Source: Beijerinckia sp. 28-YEA-48 (lineage in GTDB: Bacteria > Pseudomonadota > Alphaproteobacteria > Rhizobiales > Beijerinckiaceae). Taken from it: a DNA stretch of 64,000 nucleotides. Below the pieces are notes generated by a model. That model did not search any database, had not been told where the DNA came from, and saw nothing but the letters and a program-made list of their open reading frames with translations. Numbering within the stretch: the first letter of the stretch is position 1; every line of letters starts with the position of its first letter. The stretch lies in assembly GCF_900104955.1 (NCBI RefSeq), contig NZ_FNSI01000001.1, positions 3,878,001 through 3,942,000 on the forward strand, read 5' to 3'. Made by a program: the position numbers and the translations under genes. Below, piece after piece: positions 37,898 through 46,649 of this stretch.

Positions 37898-38833
37898 TCA
37901 GGTTCTTTCCATCAACGCGGACACATGCGCGGCGACCGATTTGCCGAGCGCATCGAGATTATAGCCCCCTTCCAGCACGGAAACGAGACGCCCCTTACAG
38001 CGCCTGTCCGCGATATCCAGCAATTGTCGGGTCGCCCAAGCAAAATCTTCCTCAATCAAACCAAGTTGCGCCAGCGGGTCCTTACGATGGGCATCAAAAC
38101 CCGCCGAGATCATGACCAGGTCGGGCGAAAAAGCGTCGATCCGCTTCAGCACCACATCGGTCATCGCCTGGCGAAAGCGTTCGCCGTCATCGCCCGCCCG
38201 CAGCGGCGCGTTGACGATCGTGTCATGCGCGCCGGTTTCGCTCTTCGCCCCAGTGCCGGGATAGAGCGGCATCTGATGGGTCGAGGCATACATAATGCTT
38301 GGATCGTTCCAGAAAATTTCCTGGGTGCCGTTGCCGTGATGGACATCGAAATCCATGATCGCGACCCGTTCGGCGCCATGGATGGCGCGCGCCCGGCGGG
38401 CCGCGATCGCGATATTGTTGAAGAAGCAGAAGCCCATCGGCGTCGTGGTTTCGGCGTGATGGCCCGGCGGGCGCATGGCGACGAACGCATTGGCGATGGA
38501 ACCGTTGCCCATCACCTCGTCGACCGCCTGGCAGGCAGCGCCCACCGCATGCATGCAGGCTTCCCAGGTGCCAGGGCTCATGGCGGTGTCACCATCGAGC
38601 TGCACCAGCCCATCGGTCGGCGCCGCCTCTTCGATAGCGCGCAGATAGGCCTCGGGATGGACGCGCGTGATGTCAGCGCTGGCGCCGCGCGGCGCCATCT
38701 CGCGGATCAGGCTTTGAAACTTCTCGGCCGCCAGCGCCTCTTCGATCGCCACAAGCCGTTTAGGCTGTTCCGGATGGCCATAGCCCATGTCATGGCCGAC
38801 GCCGGAGGGATGCGTGAGATAGAGTGTGCTCAA
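37898..38833 (-). CDS. Histone deacetylase family protein (class II HDAC-like / acetylpolyamine amidohydrolase type)
   Basis: 311-aa zinc-dependent deacetylase. Catalytic text: GHPEQPKRLVAIEEAL, MRPPGHHAETTTPMGFCFFN (His pair), IMDFDVHHGNGTQEIFW (zinc Asp and His), MISAGFDAHRKDPL (zinc Asp) and the final EGGYNLDALG (active Tyr). Bacterial members deacetylate acetylpolyamines or other small acetylamides, or act as AcuC-like protein deacetylases; the sequence alone does not decide. It starts with TTG at 38833 (LSTLYLTHPSGV). It is divergent from the lipoprotein gene. Confidence 0.93.
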   Translation of the reverse strand: MSTLYLTHPSGVGHDMGYGHPEQPKRLVAIEEALAAEKFQSLIREMAPRGASADITRVHPEAYLRAIEEAAPTDGLVQLDGDTAMSPGTWEACMHAVGAACQAVDEVMGNGSIANAFVAMRPPGHHAETTTPMGFCFFNNIAIAARRARAIHGAERVAIMDFDVHHGNGTQEIFWNDPSIMYASTHQMPLYPGTGAKSETGAHDTIVNAPLRAGDDGERFRQAMTDVVLKRIDAFSPDLVMISAGFDAHRKDPLAQLGLIEEDFAWATRQLLDIADRRCKGRLVSVLEGGYNLDALGKSVAAHVSALMERT

Positions 38834-39006
38834 GGTGAAGTACCAAATTCGGCTGGTGATAGATCTGTGTTCTTAAAAGCGCAGGACTGTATCTTTCATG
38901 CAACACAATCGGGACATTTGCGCCCACTGCTCACCTTAAGACAATGATATGGTAAGAAAAGACCTAATAAATTCGGGCCTGGCGGTACCGAATCGGGGCT
39001 AACTCA

Positions 39007-39612
39007 ATGACTTTCAAGACTTTAATCGTCGCATTGGTGGGCGCGACTTTGCTCGCGGGTTGCAACTACCGGCCGGTGCCCGATCCGGCACTTTCCGCCA
39101 AGGACACCGAATGGATGGCGATGATCCCGCCCTTCGAAGTGGGCCTCGAGCAACAGCGCTACGAAATCCAGGATCCGACCGGCGAAGCGCCCGGCACGAT
39201 CATCGTCGATACCAAGCAGAACTTTCTCTATTTCGTGCTGCCCGGCAAACGCGCCATCCGTTACGGCGTCGCCACGGGCGCGGAAGCCTATGGCTGGACC
39301 GGCACGGCGCAGATCAAGCGCAAAGCCGAGTGGCCGCGCTGGATGCCGCCAGCCGACATGGTGGCCCGCTGGCCGCACCTCAAGCCGACGGCCGCAGCCG
39401 GTGGCCTCAACGGTGGCCCCGACAATCCGCTCGGCGCCCGCGCCCTCTACCTCTACGAAGGCGGCCGCGACACGCTCTATCGTATCCACGGCACCAACGA
39501 GCCGGAGAAGATCGGCACCAACGTGTCGTCGGGCTGCATCCGCATGCGCAACATCGACATCGTCGATCTCTACAACCGCACGCCGGTTGGCGCGAAGGTG
39601 ATCGTGCGCTGA
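39007..39612 (+). CDS. L,D-transpeptidase lipoprotein
   Basis: 201 aa. The signal ends in a lipobox, TLLAGC (Cys19), so the protein is probably lipid-anchored. The YkuD domain has GTIIVDTKQNFLYFVLPGKR, IRYGVATGAEAYGWTG, the catalytic His in YRIHGTNEPEKIG and NVSSGCIRMRNIDI with the catalytic Cys. This is the ErfK/YbiS-like branch frequent in Hyphomicrobiales, distinct from the short soluble homologue at 19.0-19.6 kb. Confidence 0.93.
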   Translation: MTFKTLIVALVGATLLAGCNYRPVPDPALSAKDTEWMAMIPPFEVGLEQQRYEIQDPTGEAPGTIIVDTKQNFLYFVLPGKRAIRYGVATGAEAYGWTGTAQIKRKAEWPRWMPPADMVARWPHLKPTAAAGGLNGGPDNPLGARALYLYEGGRDTLYRIHGTNEPEKIGTNVSSGCIRMRNIDIVDLYNRTPVGAKVIVR

Positions 39613-39635
39613 GAAAGCCGCACGGATGTGTTCTC

Positions 39636-39661
39636 AAAGGCCGGGGCAACCCGGCCTTTTT
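39636..39661 (+). terminator. Rho-independent terminator
   Basis: Perfect 10-bp stem 39636-39645 / 39650-39659 with loop GCAA and a run of five T (39657-39661), 24 bp behind the L,D-transpeptidase stop. Confidence 0.92.
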
Positions 39662-39671
39662 CATGAGCGCT

Positions 39672-40586
39672 TTACGAGATCTGCGGCGGCGTGCCGAGCA
39701 CCACGTCCACGATCTCAGGCGGGCGCATGAAGCGCACCGGCGCCAGCGAGGTGCCAAGCCCGGCGGAGACGATCATGTGTCTGTTGTTCATCTCCACATG
39801 GCCATAGGTCTGCGACCAACGCACGCGTTGGCTCATCATCGGCTGAATGAACTCAGGCAAGCGGACCTGGCCGCCGTGGGTATGGCCGGACAAGGTCAGC
39901 ACCACGCGCTGCGGCACCTGCGGGAAAATATAGGGTTCGTGCGCCAGCAGGATCACCGGTGCGTCGTCGGTCACCTGCGCCAGAGAGCCAGGCAGATCGT
40001 CCATGCCGATAAACTCGTGATGGCTCCGCCGTAAAGCCAGCTGATCGGCAAGCCCGACGATCCAGAAGGCGTGGCCATCCTTGACCACGCGCACCGCATC
40101 GTTTTCCAACACGGTGACGCCGGCATCGCGCAGCGCCTTGCGTACCGGATCGCCGTTCAACGCCGGCATGTTCGGCAGAGCGCCATGCCAGAGATCGTGA
40201 TTGCCCAGCACGCCATAGACACCATAGGGCGCGCGCAACACGCTCATCGCCTCGCCCCAGGCCTCCGGCATCACCGGACCGGTCACCATCATATGGCCGC
40301 CGGTATAATCGCCGAGCAGGACCACGACGTCGGGGTTAAGCGCATTCACCTTGTTACAGATGGCGCGGACGCGGCTGGCGGGCATCCAGGGTTCGCAGGC
40401 GTGCACGTCGGCGATGACGCCGATGCGCAAATGCAAATCCGCCGGCCAACCCGGCGGGGCCATGTGATAGGCCGTGCGTGTCAGGATTAAACCAGGCTCA
40501 ACGCCGAAAGCATAACCGCCCACACCAAGAAGCGCCGCACCGCCACCGGCGGCGCGGAGAAAGCCGCGTCGTGTCACAAATGCCAT
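39672..40586 (-). CDS. Metallophosphoesterase with Tat-like signal
   Basis: 304 aa calcineurin-like phosphoesterase of the YaeI/YkuE branch. The N-terminus VTRRGFLRAAGGGAALLG has a twin-arginine pattern. The metal motifs are complete: IGVIADVHA, LLGDYTGG, LGNHDLW, LLAHEPYIF and LSGHTHGGQVRLP. Relatives act on phospholipid or lipid-A precursors, but no substrate can be read here. It converges on the L,D-transpeptidase gene with the terminator between. Confidence 0.92.
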   Translation of the reverse strand: MAFVTRRGFLRAAGGGAALLGVGGYAFGVEPGLILTRTAYHMAPPGWPADLHLRIGVIADVHACEPWMPASRVRAICNKVNALNPDVVVLLGDYTGGHMMVTGPVMPEAWGEAMSVLRAPYGVYGVLGNHDLWHGALPNMPALNGDPVRKALRDAGVTVLENDAVRVVKDGHAFWIVGLADQLALRRSHHEFIGMDDLPGSLAQVTDDAPVILLAHEPYIFPQVPQRVVLTLSGHTHGGQVRLPEFIQPMMSQRVRWSQTYGHVEMNNRHMIVSAGLGTSLAPVRFMRPPEIVDVVLGTPPQIS

Positions 40587-40641
40587 TGTTATTCTTGTCC
40601 GTTCCCGCCGGCTCCCTCATGCTGGCGCGGACAAGAGGCTA

Positions 40642-40875
40642 TCACGCCGCCCTGTCGTCGCCACGCAAAAATGCGGGAATATCCTTCACCTGAGGGCGCG
40701 GACCACCGGGACGCAGGGCCTCCTGCTTGTCGGCACGGATATGCAGCGCGGCGGCGACCGCCGAAATGCCGATTTCACGATAGAGATGGGTCAGGAGGTC
40801 GCGTGCGTCCTTAACCTTGCGCAGCGGGGTCTCGGCAGGGGTTTCTTGGAGGGATTCTTGGATCTGGGTCGACAT
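40642..40875 (-). CDS. Small conserved-looking protein of unknown function
   Basis: 77 aa, start ATG 40875. An acidic N-terminal third (QIQESLQETPAETPLRKV) precedes a predicted helical core, DARDLLTHLYREIGISAVAAALHIR, and a Pro/Gly-rich end (RPGGPRPQVKDIPAFLRGDD). There are no Cys and no membrane segment. I do not recognise a named family. It sits 55 bp upstream of the metallophosphoesterase on the same strand and could be its operon leader. Confidence 0.65.
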   Translation of the reverse strand: MSTQIQESLQETPAETPLRKVKDARDLLTHLYREIGISAVAAALHIRADKQEALRPGGPRPQVKDIPAFLRGDDRAA

Positions 40876-41030
40876 TGGAGCAACTCACTCTGGGGCACGG
40901 CCGGTCCGAACCACTTGGCGCCGGCTCGTTAAAAATGTGAGCCATCGGTTAAGACAGCTTTAATCTTGCTAGCCCGCGATGTGGATAAACGTTGTGCGCT
41001 GCGTCACAACAGCAACATCAAGACGTTCGA

Positions 41031-41822
41031 TCAGGGCAATTTCCAGCGGCAGTAATGGGACCCCGGCCGCCGCGGCGCCAAGTCGATGTGCATGTGGTCC
41101 TCATGATAGCCATCGGACCCTGGCCCAAGCACTGTCGCAAAATGCCGACAGGCGGAATCAAACAGAGCCTGCGGTATCGGCGCACCTTTGTTGCCCACCT
41201 GGGCGACGGCGCCTCCAGCAAAACGAACGCCGCGAATGTCGAGCGCATTGCCCTTGCCATGTTCACTCAGTTTCGCGCCCTTGACCCGATTTCGTCCGCG
41301 ACAGTCATAGGAGGCGCCGGCGGCGATGCCGTCGAGCCGGCGACCGTCCTTTTCCAGCACCGCTGCGAAATCACCTGTCACCCAGGCGGAAAAGGCGCGC
41401 GCCATGTCACAGCGCATCACGCCGGCGTCGGCCACGGCGATACGCCGACCATCGGCCGCCTTGATCGCTGATAGCTGGACAGGTTCGTCGATCCCACACC
41501 CCGGCCCGGCGCGGTCCGGCGCCTTCACCCGCTTCGCCTCGACCTGACCGCTCTTGAGAAAATCGGCGCAGGTGGTGGACACCGTTGGCAGCACCGGCGG
41601 CTCGGCCGAGACCGGGCTAGCGGAATCGAGCTTGGGAGAGTCAGGTTTAGGAGCTTCCTTGGGTGCTCCCTTGGGCGCTTCCGACTTAGGCTTCGCCCCC
41701 GCATCCGACTGCGGCCGCACCGGTGGCAACGGCGGATCCCGCGGCAAGGCGGCCGCGCCATCGGCGTGCATCAGTCCGAAAAAACCAAATGAAAGCCAAA
41801 AACAAAAAAGGCGTGGGTTCAT
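41031..41822 (-). CDS. Extensin-like C-terminal domain protein
   Basis: 263 aa from ATG 41822 (a GTG at 41864 would add 14 residues). A Sec signal (LFCFWLSFGFFGLMHADGAAA) and a Pro/Lys-rich linker (about 25-80, many PKSEAPK-like units) precede the extensin-like C domain: GCGIDEPVQLSAIKA, LSEHGKGNALDIRGV, YHEDHMHIDLAPRRPGSHYC. The conserved His/Asp set resembles LAS-type peptidases, so a wall-peptidase role is possible but not established. A perfect hairpin covers the ATG. Confidence 0.88.
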   Translation of the reverse strand: MNPRLFCFWLSFGFFGLMHADGAAALPRDPPLPPVRPQSDAGAKPKSEAPKGAPKEAPKPDSPKLDSASPVSAEPPVLPTVSTTCADFLKSGQVEAKRVKAPDRAGPGCGIDEPVQLSAIKAADGRRIAVADAGVMRCDMARAFSAWVTGDFAAVLEKDGRRLDGIAAGASYDCRGRNRVKGAKLSEHGKGNALDIRGVRFAGGAVAQVGNKGAPIPQALFDSACRHFATVLGPGSDGYHEDHMHIDLAPRRPGSHYCRWKLP

Positions 41823-41837
41823 CAAAAGATGAACCCA
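41814..41837. promoter_or_regulatory. Hairpin over the extensin-like start codon
   Basis: Perfect 10-bp stem 41814-41823 / 41828-41837 with a 4-nt loop (TTTT on the minus strand). It contains the ATG at 41822, so folded mRNA would hide that start. Either it limits translation or the true start is GTG 41864. Confidence 0.35.
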
Positions 41838-41886
41838 TCGCCCTGTCACAAGTTCCCGGAACACTGCTCACAGCGTTCCAGAAAAA

Positions 41887-43374
41887 TCAAAGGCCGATGA
41901 TGACCGATTTGACCTCGGTGAAGGTCTCGACACCTTCCTGCGCGTTCTCGCGACCCCAGCCGGACTGTTTGTAACCGCCAAACGGCAGCGCATTGTCGAG
42001 GCCACCGCCATTGATGCGGATGAAGCCGGCCTTCAGGCGCTTCGCCATTTTATGGGCGACGCCGACATTCTGCGTCCACACATAAGCCGACAGGCCATAG
42101 GTCGTGTTGTTGGCCTCGGTCGCGATGGCATCGAGACTGTCGTCATCGAACGCCGACGCGCAGAGAACCGGCCCGAAGATTTCTTCGCGCCGCACAGCCA
42201 TGTCGGCGGTGGTGTCGGCGAGGATCGTCGGCTCGACGAAATAGCCTGACTGGCCGAAACGCTGACCGCCGGTGACGACCGAAGCGCCAGCATCGCGACC
42301 AGACTGCAGAAAGCCGGTGACGCGATCGAGCTGTTCCTGCGACACCAGCGGACCCATGTCCGTCGTCGCATCAATGCCGGGACCGACCCTCAACTTCTGC
42401 GCCCGTTCGGCCACGCCTTCGAGGATGCGATCGAACACTTTCTTATGCGCATAGAGCCGCGAACCCGCCGCGCAGACCTGGCCGGCATTGGAGAAGATGA
42501 AGCGCGACACGCCTTCAATCGTCTGATCGATGTTGGCATCGGGAAAGACGATGACCGGCGACTTGCCGCCCAGCTCCAACGTCACCCGCTTCAGATTGCC
42601 GGTGGCGGCTTTGAGGATCAGCTTGCCGACTTCGGTCGAACCGGTGAAGGAGACCTTGTCGACACCGGGATGATCGACCAATGCGGCGCCGGCCTCGCCA
42701 AAGCCCGTGACTATGTTGATGACCCCCGGCGGGAAGCCTATTTCCTGAACCAATTCGCCGAGACGCAACGCCGTCAGTGGTGTCTGTTCCGCCGGCTTGA
42801 GAATAACGGTGCAGCCAGCCGCAAGCGCCGGCGCTATCTTCGACACCGCCATCATCAGCGGGAAGTTCCACGGCACGATCAAAGCGGCGACGCCGACCGG
42901 CTCACGTAAAGTGTAGGCGTGCCAATCACCCGGCAACGACACATCCGCCGTGGTGCCATAGAGCTTGGTCGCCCAGCCAGCGTAGTAACGCAGCTTTTCG
43001 GCCGAGCTCGGGATATCGATGGTGCGCGCTGCCTTCAGCGGCTTGCCGTTGTCGAGCGTCTCGATCAATGCCAGCTCATCGGCATGACGATCGATCGCTT
43101 CGCCCAACTTGTAGATGAGTTTGGCACGTTCCGCCGGCGCCATGCGCACCCACGGGCCGCCATCAAACGCCTTGCGCGCCGCGCTCACCGCCAGATCGAC
43201 ATCGGCCTTGTCGCCGTGAGCAACGCGGGCGATCACCTGTTCAGTCGCCGGGTTAATCACATCGAACGTCGCGCCGGAAACGGCAGGAACGTGTTTGCCA
43301 TCGATCAACAATTTGCCGGCGCGCGCCAGAAAGGCCGATACCTGTTGTTCGCCCGAAAACGTGACGTCATCCAT
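41887..43374 (-). CDS. NAD(P)-dependent aldehyde dehydrogenase
   Basis: 495 aa from ATG 43374, which has GAGGAGAG just upstream; the frame stays open far upstream without support. It oxidises an aldehyde to the acid. Family landmarks: VPWNFPLMMAVSKIAPALAAG, ILKPAEQTPLTAL, SFTGSTEVGKLI (cofactor loop), TLELGGKSPVIVF (general-base Glu) and SNAGQVCAAGSRLY (nucleophile Cys), ending LPFGGYKQSGWGRENAQEGV. It is close to betaine/phenylacetaldehyde-type members (PuuC-like), but substrate is not predictable. It is 40 bp downstream of the DUF2325 gene. Confidence 0.93.
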   Translation of the reverse strand: MDDVTFSGEQQVSAFLARAGKLLIDGKHVPAVSGATFDVINPATEQVIARVAHGDKADVDLAVSAARKAFDGGPWVRMAPAERAKLIYKLGEAIDRHADELALIETLDNGKPLKAARTIDIPSSAEKLRYYAGWATKLYGTTADVSLPGDWHAYTLREPVGVAALIVPWNFPLMMAVSKIAPALAAGCTVILKPAEQTPLTALRLGELVQEIGFPPGVINIVTGFGEAGAALVDHPGVDKVSFTGSTEVGKLILKAATGNLKRVTLELGGKSPVIVFPDANIDQTIEGVSRFIFSNAGQVCAAGSRLYAHKKVFDRILEGVAERAQKLRVGPGIDATTDMGPLVSQEQLDRVTGFLQSGRDAGASVVTGGQRFGQSGYFVEPTILADTTADMAVRREEIFGPVLCASAFDDDSLDAIATEANNTTYGLSAYVWTQNVGVAHKMAKRLKAGFIRINGGGLDNALPFGGYKQSGWGRENAQEGVETFTEVKSVIIGL

Positions 43375-43414
43375 GGTTCTCTCCTCATGTCTTTTTAAAA
43401 GGTGACGACGCCCT

Positions 43415-44686
43415 TCAGGCGTCGATCGTGGCTCGTTCGGGCCAATTGATCGGCCAAGCCTTGAGCAGGCGCAGAACGCCGGCCAATCCGCTGCTCGGCA
43501 GCGGCACAAAAGGTTTCTCCGCCTGTTTGCACAGGCGCTTGACGATGAACATCGCGCTATGGCTGACGCAATCGACCGGAAAGGCGACCACATCGGCGCG
43601 GCCGATCAGCGATGGCAGCAGGCTTGCCGCTTCATCCTGTCCGCCATCGTGATGCAGCAGAACCGCGCCGGTCGATGCCACCGCATCCTTGATCGCGGCC
43701 AATGTGTCGAGGCGACCGCCGACATAGAGCAGGGTCTGACCGGCAAGCGTTGGTTGAGCATCGGGCTGGACCGCATCGGCGCGCTGCGCCTGCACATAAT
43801 CTTCCAAGGTCGCCAGCTCTTCGACCAAGTGCGCTTTGGCGTTGACCGCCGCATCACGCTCTTCGCGCGCCACCCGCGTGTCGTCCTGCAACTGGGTTTG
43901 CCGCGTTTCAAGCTTCAGGCGCCGGGCGCTTTCGCGATCGAGCTTCTGGCGCAGGCCCGCCACCAAGGCGCGCAATTCCTCCACTTCGCCGTTGCGCACT
44001 TCGGGCGTCGGCAGAGCCTGCGTCGGTTCGGCGAGAGCGGCTTGCAGGCGGGCGATGCGCGCATCGCGCTCGGTCACCATGCTGCGCAGGCGGTTCTCCT
44101 GCCGCTCGACCTTCTCGCTCAGGCGAACATTCTCCTGTTCGAGATCGGCAAGGCGGCGAATGTCGGCGCGGTTGGCGGCGCCCACCAGATGCGACAGCAT
44201 ATGGATCTCGCCGAAGAGCTGCCGCAGCGTTGTCGTATCGGTCGCCGGATGGGTCAGCGCCGCCCAATAGCCGCCCGCCACATCGCCGGCGGCGCGGGCC
44301 TCGCGCCAGAGCGACAGAATATCGGCCGGCGTAGAGGCCGACTCAAAACGCCGAATAGCCCCGGCGTGTTCGGCCTCAAGGGCTTTCTGCAGCAGCTTGC
44401 CGCCGCCGCCCGACGTCGCGGCGAGCCGCACGCCTTCCTTGTGAATCTCGTGGTCGGACTGGTTGGCGATGACCGCCGGGCCGACCGATTTGGCGACGAC
44501 CTTGCGTAGCGCCGGCAAGGTCAGACAGGTGCCGACGATCGAACAATGCAGCGACGGGCTGAAATCCCAGAGCTTGCGACGACGGGGCTCGGCGACGTTC
44601 ACCAGCGGCCCGACACCCGGAAAGGCAAAGCCAGCCGAGGCATCGATGCGCAGAACAGTCTTGGGTGGTTGCGGGTGTGGAAACAT
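43415..44686 (-). CDS. DUF2325 coiled-coil protein
   Basis: 423 aa from ATG 44686 (ribosome site GGAGAG). The N-terminal 140 residues include FSPSLHCSIVGTCLTLPALRK. Residues about 170-310 form a long coiled coil (DLEQENVRLSEKVERQENRL). The C-terminal 95 residues are DUF2325: LLYVGGRLDTLAAIKDAV, LLHHDGGQDEAASLL, FPVDCVSHSAMFIVKRLCKQ. The Cys/His content of the C-terminal part suggests metal or redox sensing, but no function is established. An AT-rich region (ATATAT at 44703-44708 and 44715-44720) lies just before the start. Confidence 0.85.
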   Translation of the reverse strand: MFPHPQPPKTVLRIDASAGFAFPGVGPLVNVAEPRRRKLWDFSPSLHCSIVGTCLTLPALRKVVAKSVGPAVIANQSDHEIHKEGVRLAATSGGGGKLLQKALEAEHAGAIRRFESASTPADILSLWREARAAGDVAGGYWAALTHPATDTTTLRQLFGEIHMLSHLVGAANRADIRRLADLEQENVRLSEKVERQENRLRSMVTERDARIARLQAALAEPTQALPTPEVRNGEVEELRALVAGLRQKLDRESARRLKLETRQTQLQDDTRVAREERDAAVNAKAHLVEELATLEDYVQAQRADAVQPDAQPTLAGQTLLYVGGRLDTLAAIKDAVASTGAVLLHHDGGQDEAASLLPSLIGRADVVAFPVDCVSHSAMFIVKRLCKQAEKPFVPLPSSGLAGVLRLLKAWPINWPERATIDA

Positions 44687-44800
44687 CGCATCTCTCCGAA
44701 CGATATATTCACACATATATAGCGTTAGGAATCAAGCTTCGAAATCGCCAATTATCAAACGATTATAATCCGAAACCTTGGGTTTTTGCCGTTCTTTTCG

Positions 44801-45325
44801 CTAAAGCGACCGCATCCGCGCGCGCGGAGACGAGGACGTGCGCACCTTATTGGGCAAGTTGCTGCCGATCGGCGGCTCCCGGACATTGGCCGCGGCGCGC
44901 ACAAGATCCCGCACCTCGATGACCAGTTTCTCGAATTCGGCCAAACGGTCGGGCGCCATTTTGGCGAATGTCTCCTCGACGAACCGCTTTTGAACGACGA
45001 TCGCCTCGGTGGCGATGCTGCGGCCCGCTTCGGTGAGGAAGATGGCGTGCGAGCGGCGATCGCCGGGGATCGTCCGGCGCTCGACCAGGGTTGCCGCCAC
45101 CAGCCGGTCGACCAGGCCGGAGATATTGCCTTTGGTGACATAGAGCCGGCGGGCGAGATCCTGCTGGCTCATGCCCTCCTGTTCCGTCAGCGTGGTGAGA
45201 ATATCGCACTGGGGGACGGACAGGCCAATCTCGCGCAAACGGTCGGCAATCACGCTGTTCATCCGCGTATTCACGCGTAAAAGCCGAAACCAGACCCGTT
45301 CTGCGTCGAGAAGTTCGTTCATCAT
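44801..45325 (-). CDS. MarR-family transcriptional regulator
   Basis: 174 aa. Winged-HTH core: LSVPQCDILTTLTEQEGMSQQDLARRL split by LYVTKGNISGLVDRLV (recognition helix) and the wing ERRTIPGDRRSHAIFLTEAG. The N-terminal and C-terminal helices would form the dimer. The last 25 residues (NKVRTSSSPRARMRSL) are basic and disordered. It is followed by the DUF2325 and aldehyde dehydrogenase genes on the same strand, so it may regulate them; the sensed ligand is unknown. Confidence 0.92.
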   Translation of the reverse strand: MMNELLDAERVWFRLLRVNTRMNSVIADRLREIGLSVPQCDILTTLTEQEGMSQQDLARRLYVTKGNISGLVDRLVAATLVERRTIPGDRRSHAIFLTEAGRSIATEAIVVQKRFVEETFAKMAPDRLAEFEKLVIEVRDLVRAAANVREPPIGSNLPNKVRTSSSPRARMRSL

Positions 45326-45415
45326 GCGTCCTAAACACCGGCGAGTCGTGGTCGACGGCTCTTCCCGGACATACTAGACAATTTTGCGCCTTCGCGCCCG
45401 TTCCGGCAACCTGGC

Positions 45416-46633
45416 TCAGACCAGCTTGTCGCGATCCTTCAATTTCGGGAACAATCGCATCCAGGCCAGGGTGACGGCGACGGCCCCACTGCCGCCGATG
45501 ACCACGGCCAAGACCGGGCCGGTCAAGCTGGCGACGATGCCGGAATAGAACTGCCCCAATTCGTTCGAGGCGCCGATGAAAAGGCTGTTCACCGCCGAGA
45601 CCCGGCCGCGCATCTCATCAGGCGTTTCCAATTGGACGAGGGTCGTGCGGACATAGACGCTCACCATGTCGGCGGCGCCAAGCACGACCAGACAGGCCAG
45701 TGCCAGCAGAATGCTCGACGACAGGCCAAAGCCGATGGTGGCGAGGCCGAAAACGCCGACCGCCTGGAACATGCGCAAGCCGACCCGGCTGTTGAGCGGA
45801 AAGCGCGCCAGCAGCACCGCCGTGCCAATGGCGCCCACCGAGGGGGCGCTGCGCAAAAAGCCGAGGCCAACCGGGCCGGCATCGAAAATGTCCTTGGCGA
45901 ACATCGGCAGCAAGGCCGTCGCGCCACCGAGCAGTACGGCGAAGAGATCCAGCGAGACCAATCCCAGCAGGGTCGAGTTCGACCAGATCGATTTGACGCC
46001 TGCCGTCAGATATCCCCACGACAATTGCGATTTACCCGCAGCCGGCGGGCGGCGCTTGAGCATGTAGAGCAAGACAACGCAGGTCGCCGATAGAAAGGTC
46101 GTGCAGAAGAAGACGAAAGGAGCGCCGAACAGATAGGCGAAGCCACCGACCGCCGGCCCGATGACCGAGGCGGTTTTGGTGGCCGTGGACCCCAGAGCAA
46201 CGGCGTTCGCCAATTGCTCCTTGCTCACCAGGTTTGGCAGCAGCGCGGAAGAGGCGGGGCTGAAGAAAGCCCGCGCCGCACCGGCCAGAAACACCAATCC
46301 ATAAATGAGCGGCAGCGTCTCCATCTGCAGCATCGCCGCCAGAAACAGACCCAGCGATGCCAGCGCCGATATGGCATAGCAGATCATCAAGACCTGCCGC
46401 CGGTCGTAGCTGTCGGCGACGTGACCGGCGATGAGCAAGAACAAGATGCTGGGGGCGAAGGCCGCAAGGCCGATCAGCCCCAGCGCCACGGCACTGCCGG
46501 TCATTTCATAGACCAGCCACCCCACGGCGACATCGATCATGCTCATCGCCAGGCCGGCGAAGAAACGCGAGAAGAAAAAACAGGAATATTCGCGCGACTG
46601 GAACGGTTCCAGACCCTTAATCGAGGCTGCCAT
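45416..46633 (-). CDS. MFS transporter, EntS-like
   Basis: 405 aa, about 11-12 transmembrane helices. N-terminal SREYSCFFFSRFFAGLAMSMIDVAV, the loop-2/3 MFS motif AGHVADSYDRRQVLM and, at the mid-loop, PDEMRGRVSAVNSLF place it in the MFS_3 (EntS/enterobactin exporter-like) branch. Export of a small molecule is likely; substrate unknown. It lies 16 bp downstream of the Bug gene and could be in one operon with it and the PhtD-like gene. Confidence 0.88.
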   Translation of the reverse strand: MAASIKGLEPFQSREYSCFFFSRFFAGLAMSMIDVAVGWLVYEMTGSAVALGLIGLAAFAPSILFLLIAGHVADSYDRRQVLMICYAISALASLGLFLAAMLQMETLPLIYGLVFLAGAARAFFSPASSALLPNLVSKEQLANAVALGSTATKTASVIGPAVGGFAYLFGAPFVFFCTTFLSATCVVLLYMLKRRPPAAGKSQLSWGYLTAGVKSIWSNSTLLGLVSLDLFAVLLGGATALLPMFAKDIFDAGPVGLGFLRSAPSVGAIGTAVLLARFPLNSRVGLRMFQAVGVFGLATIGFGLSSSILLALACLVVLGAADMVSVYVRTTLVQLETPDEMRGRVSAVNSLFIGASNELGQFYSGIVASLTGPVLAVVIGGSGAVAVTLAWMRLFPKLKDRDKLV

Positions 46634-46649
46634 CTATCGCGCTGAAGTC

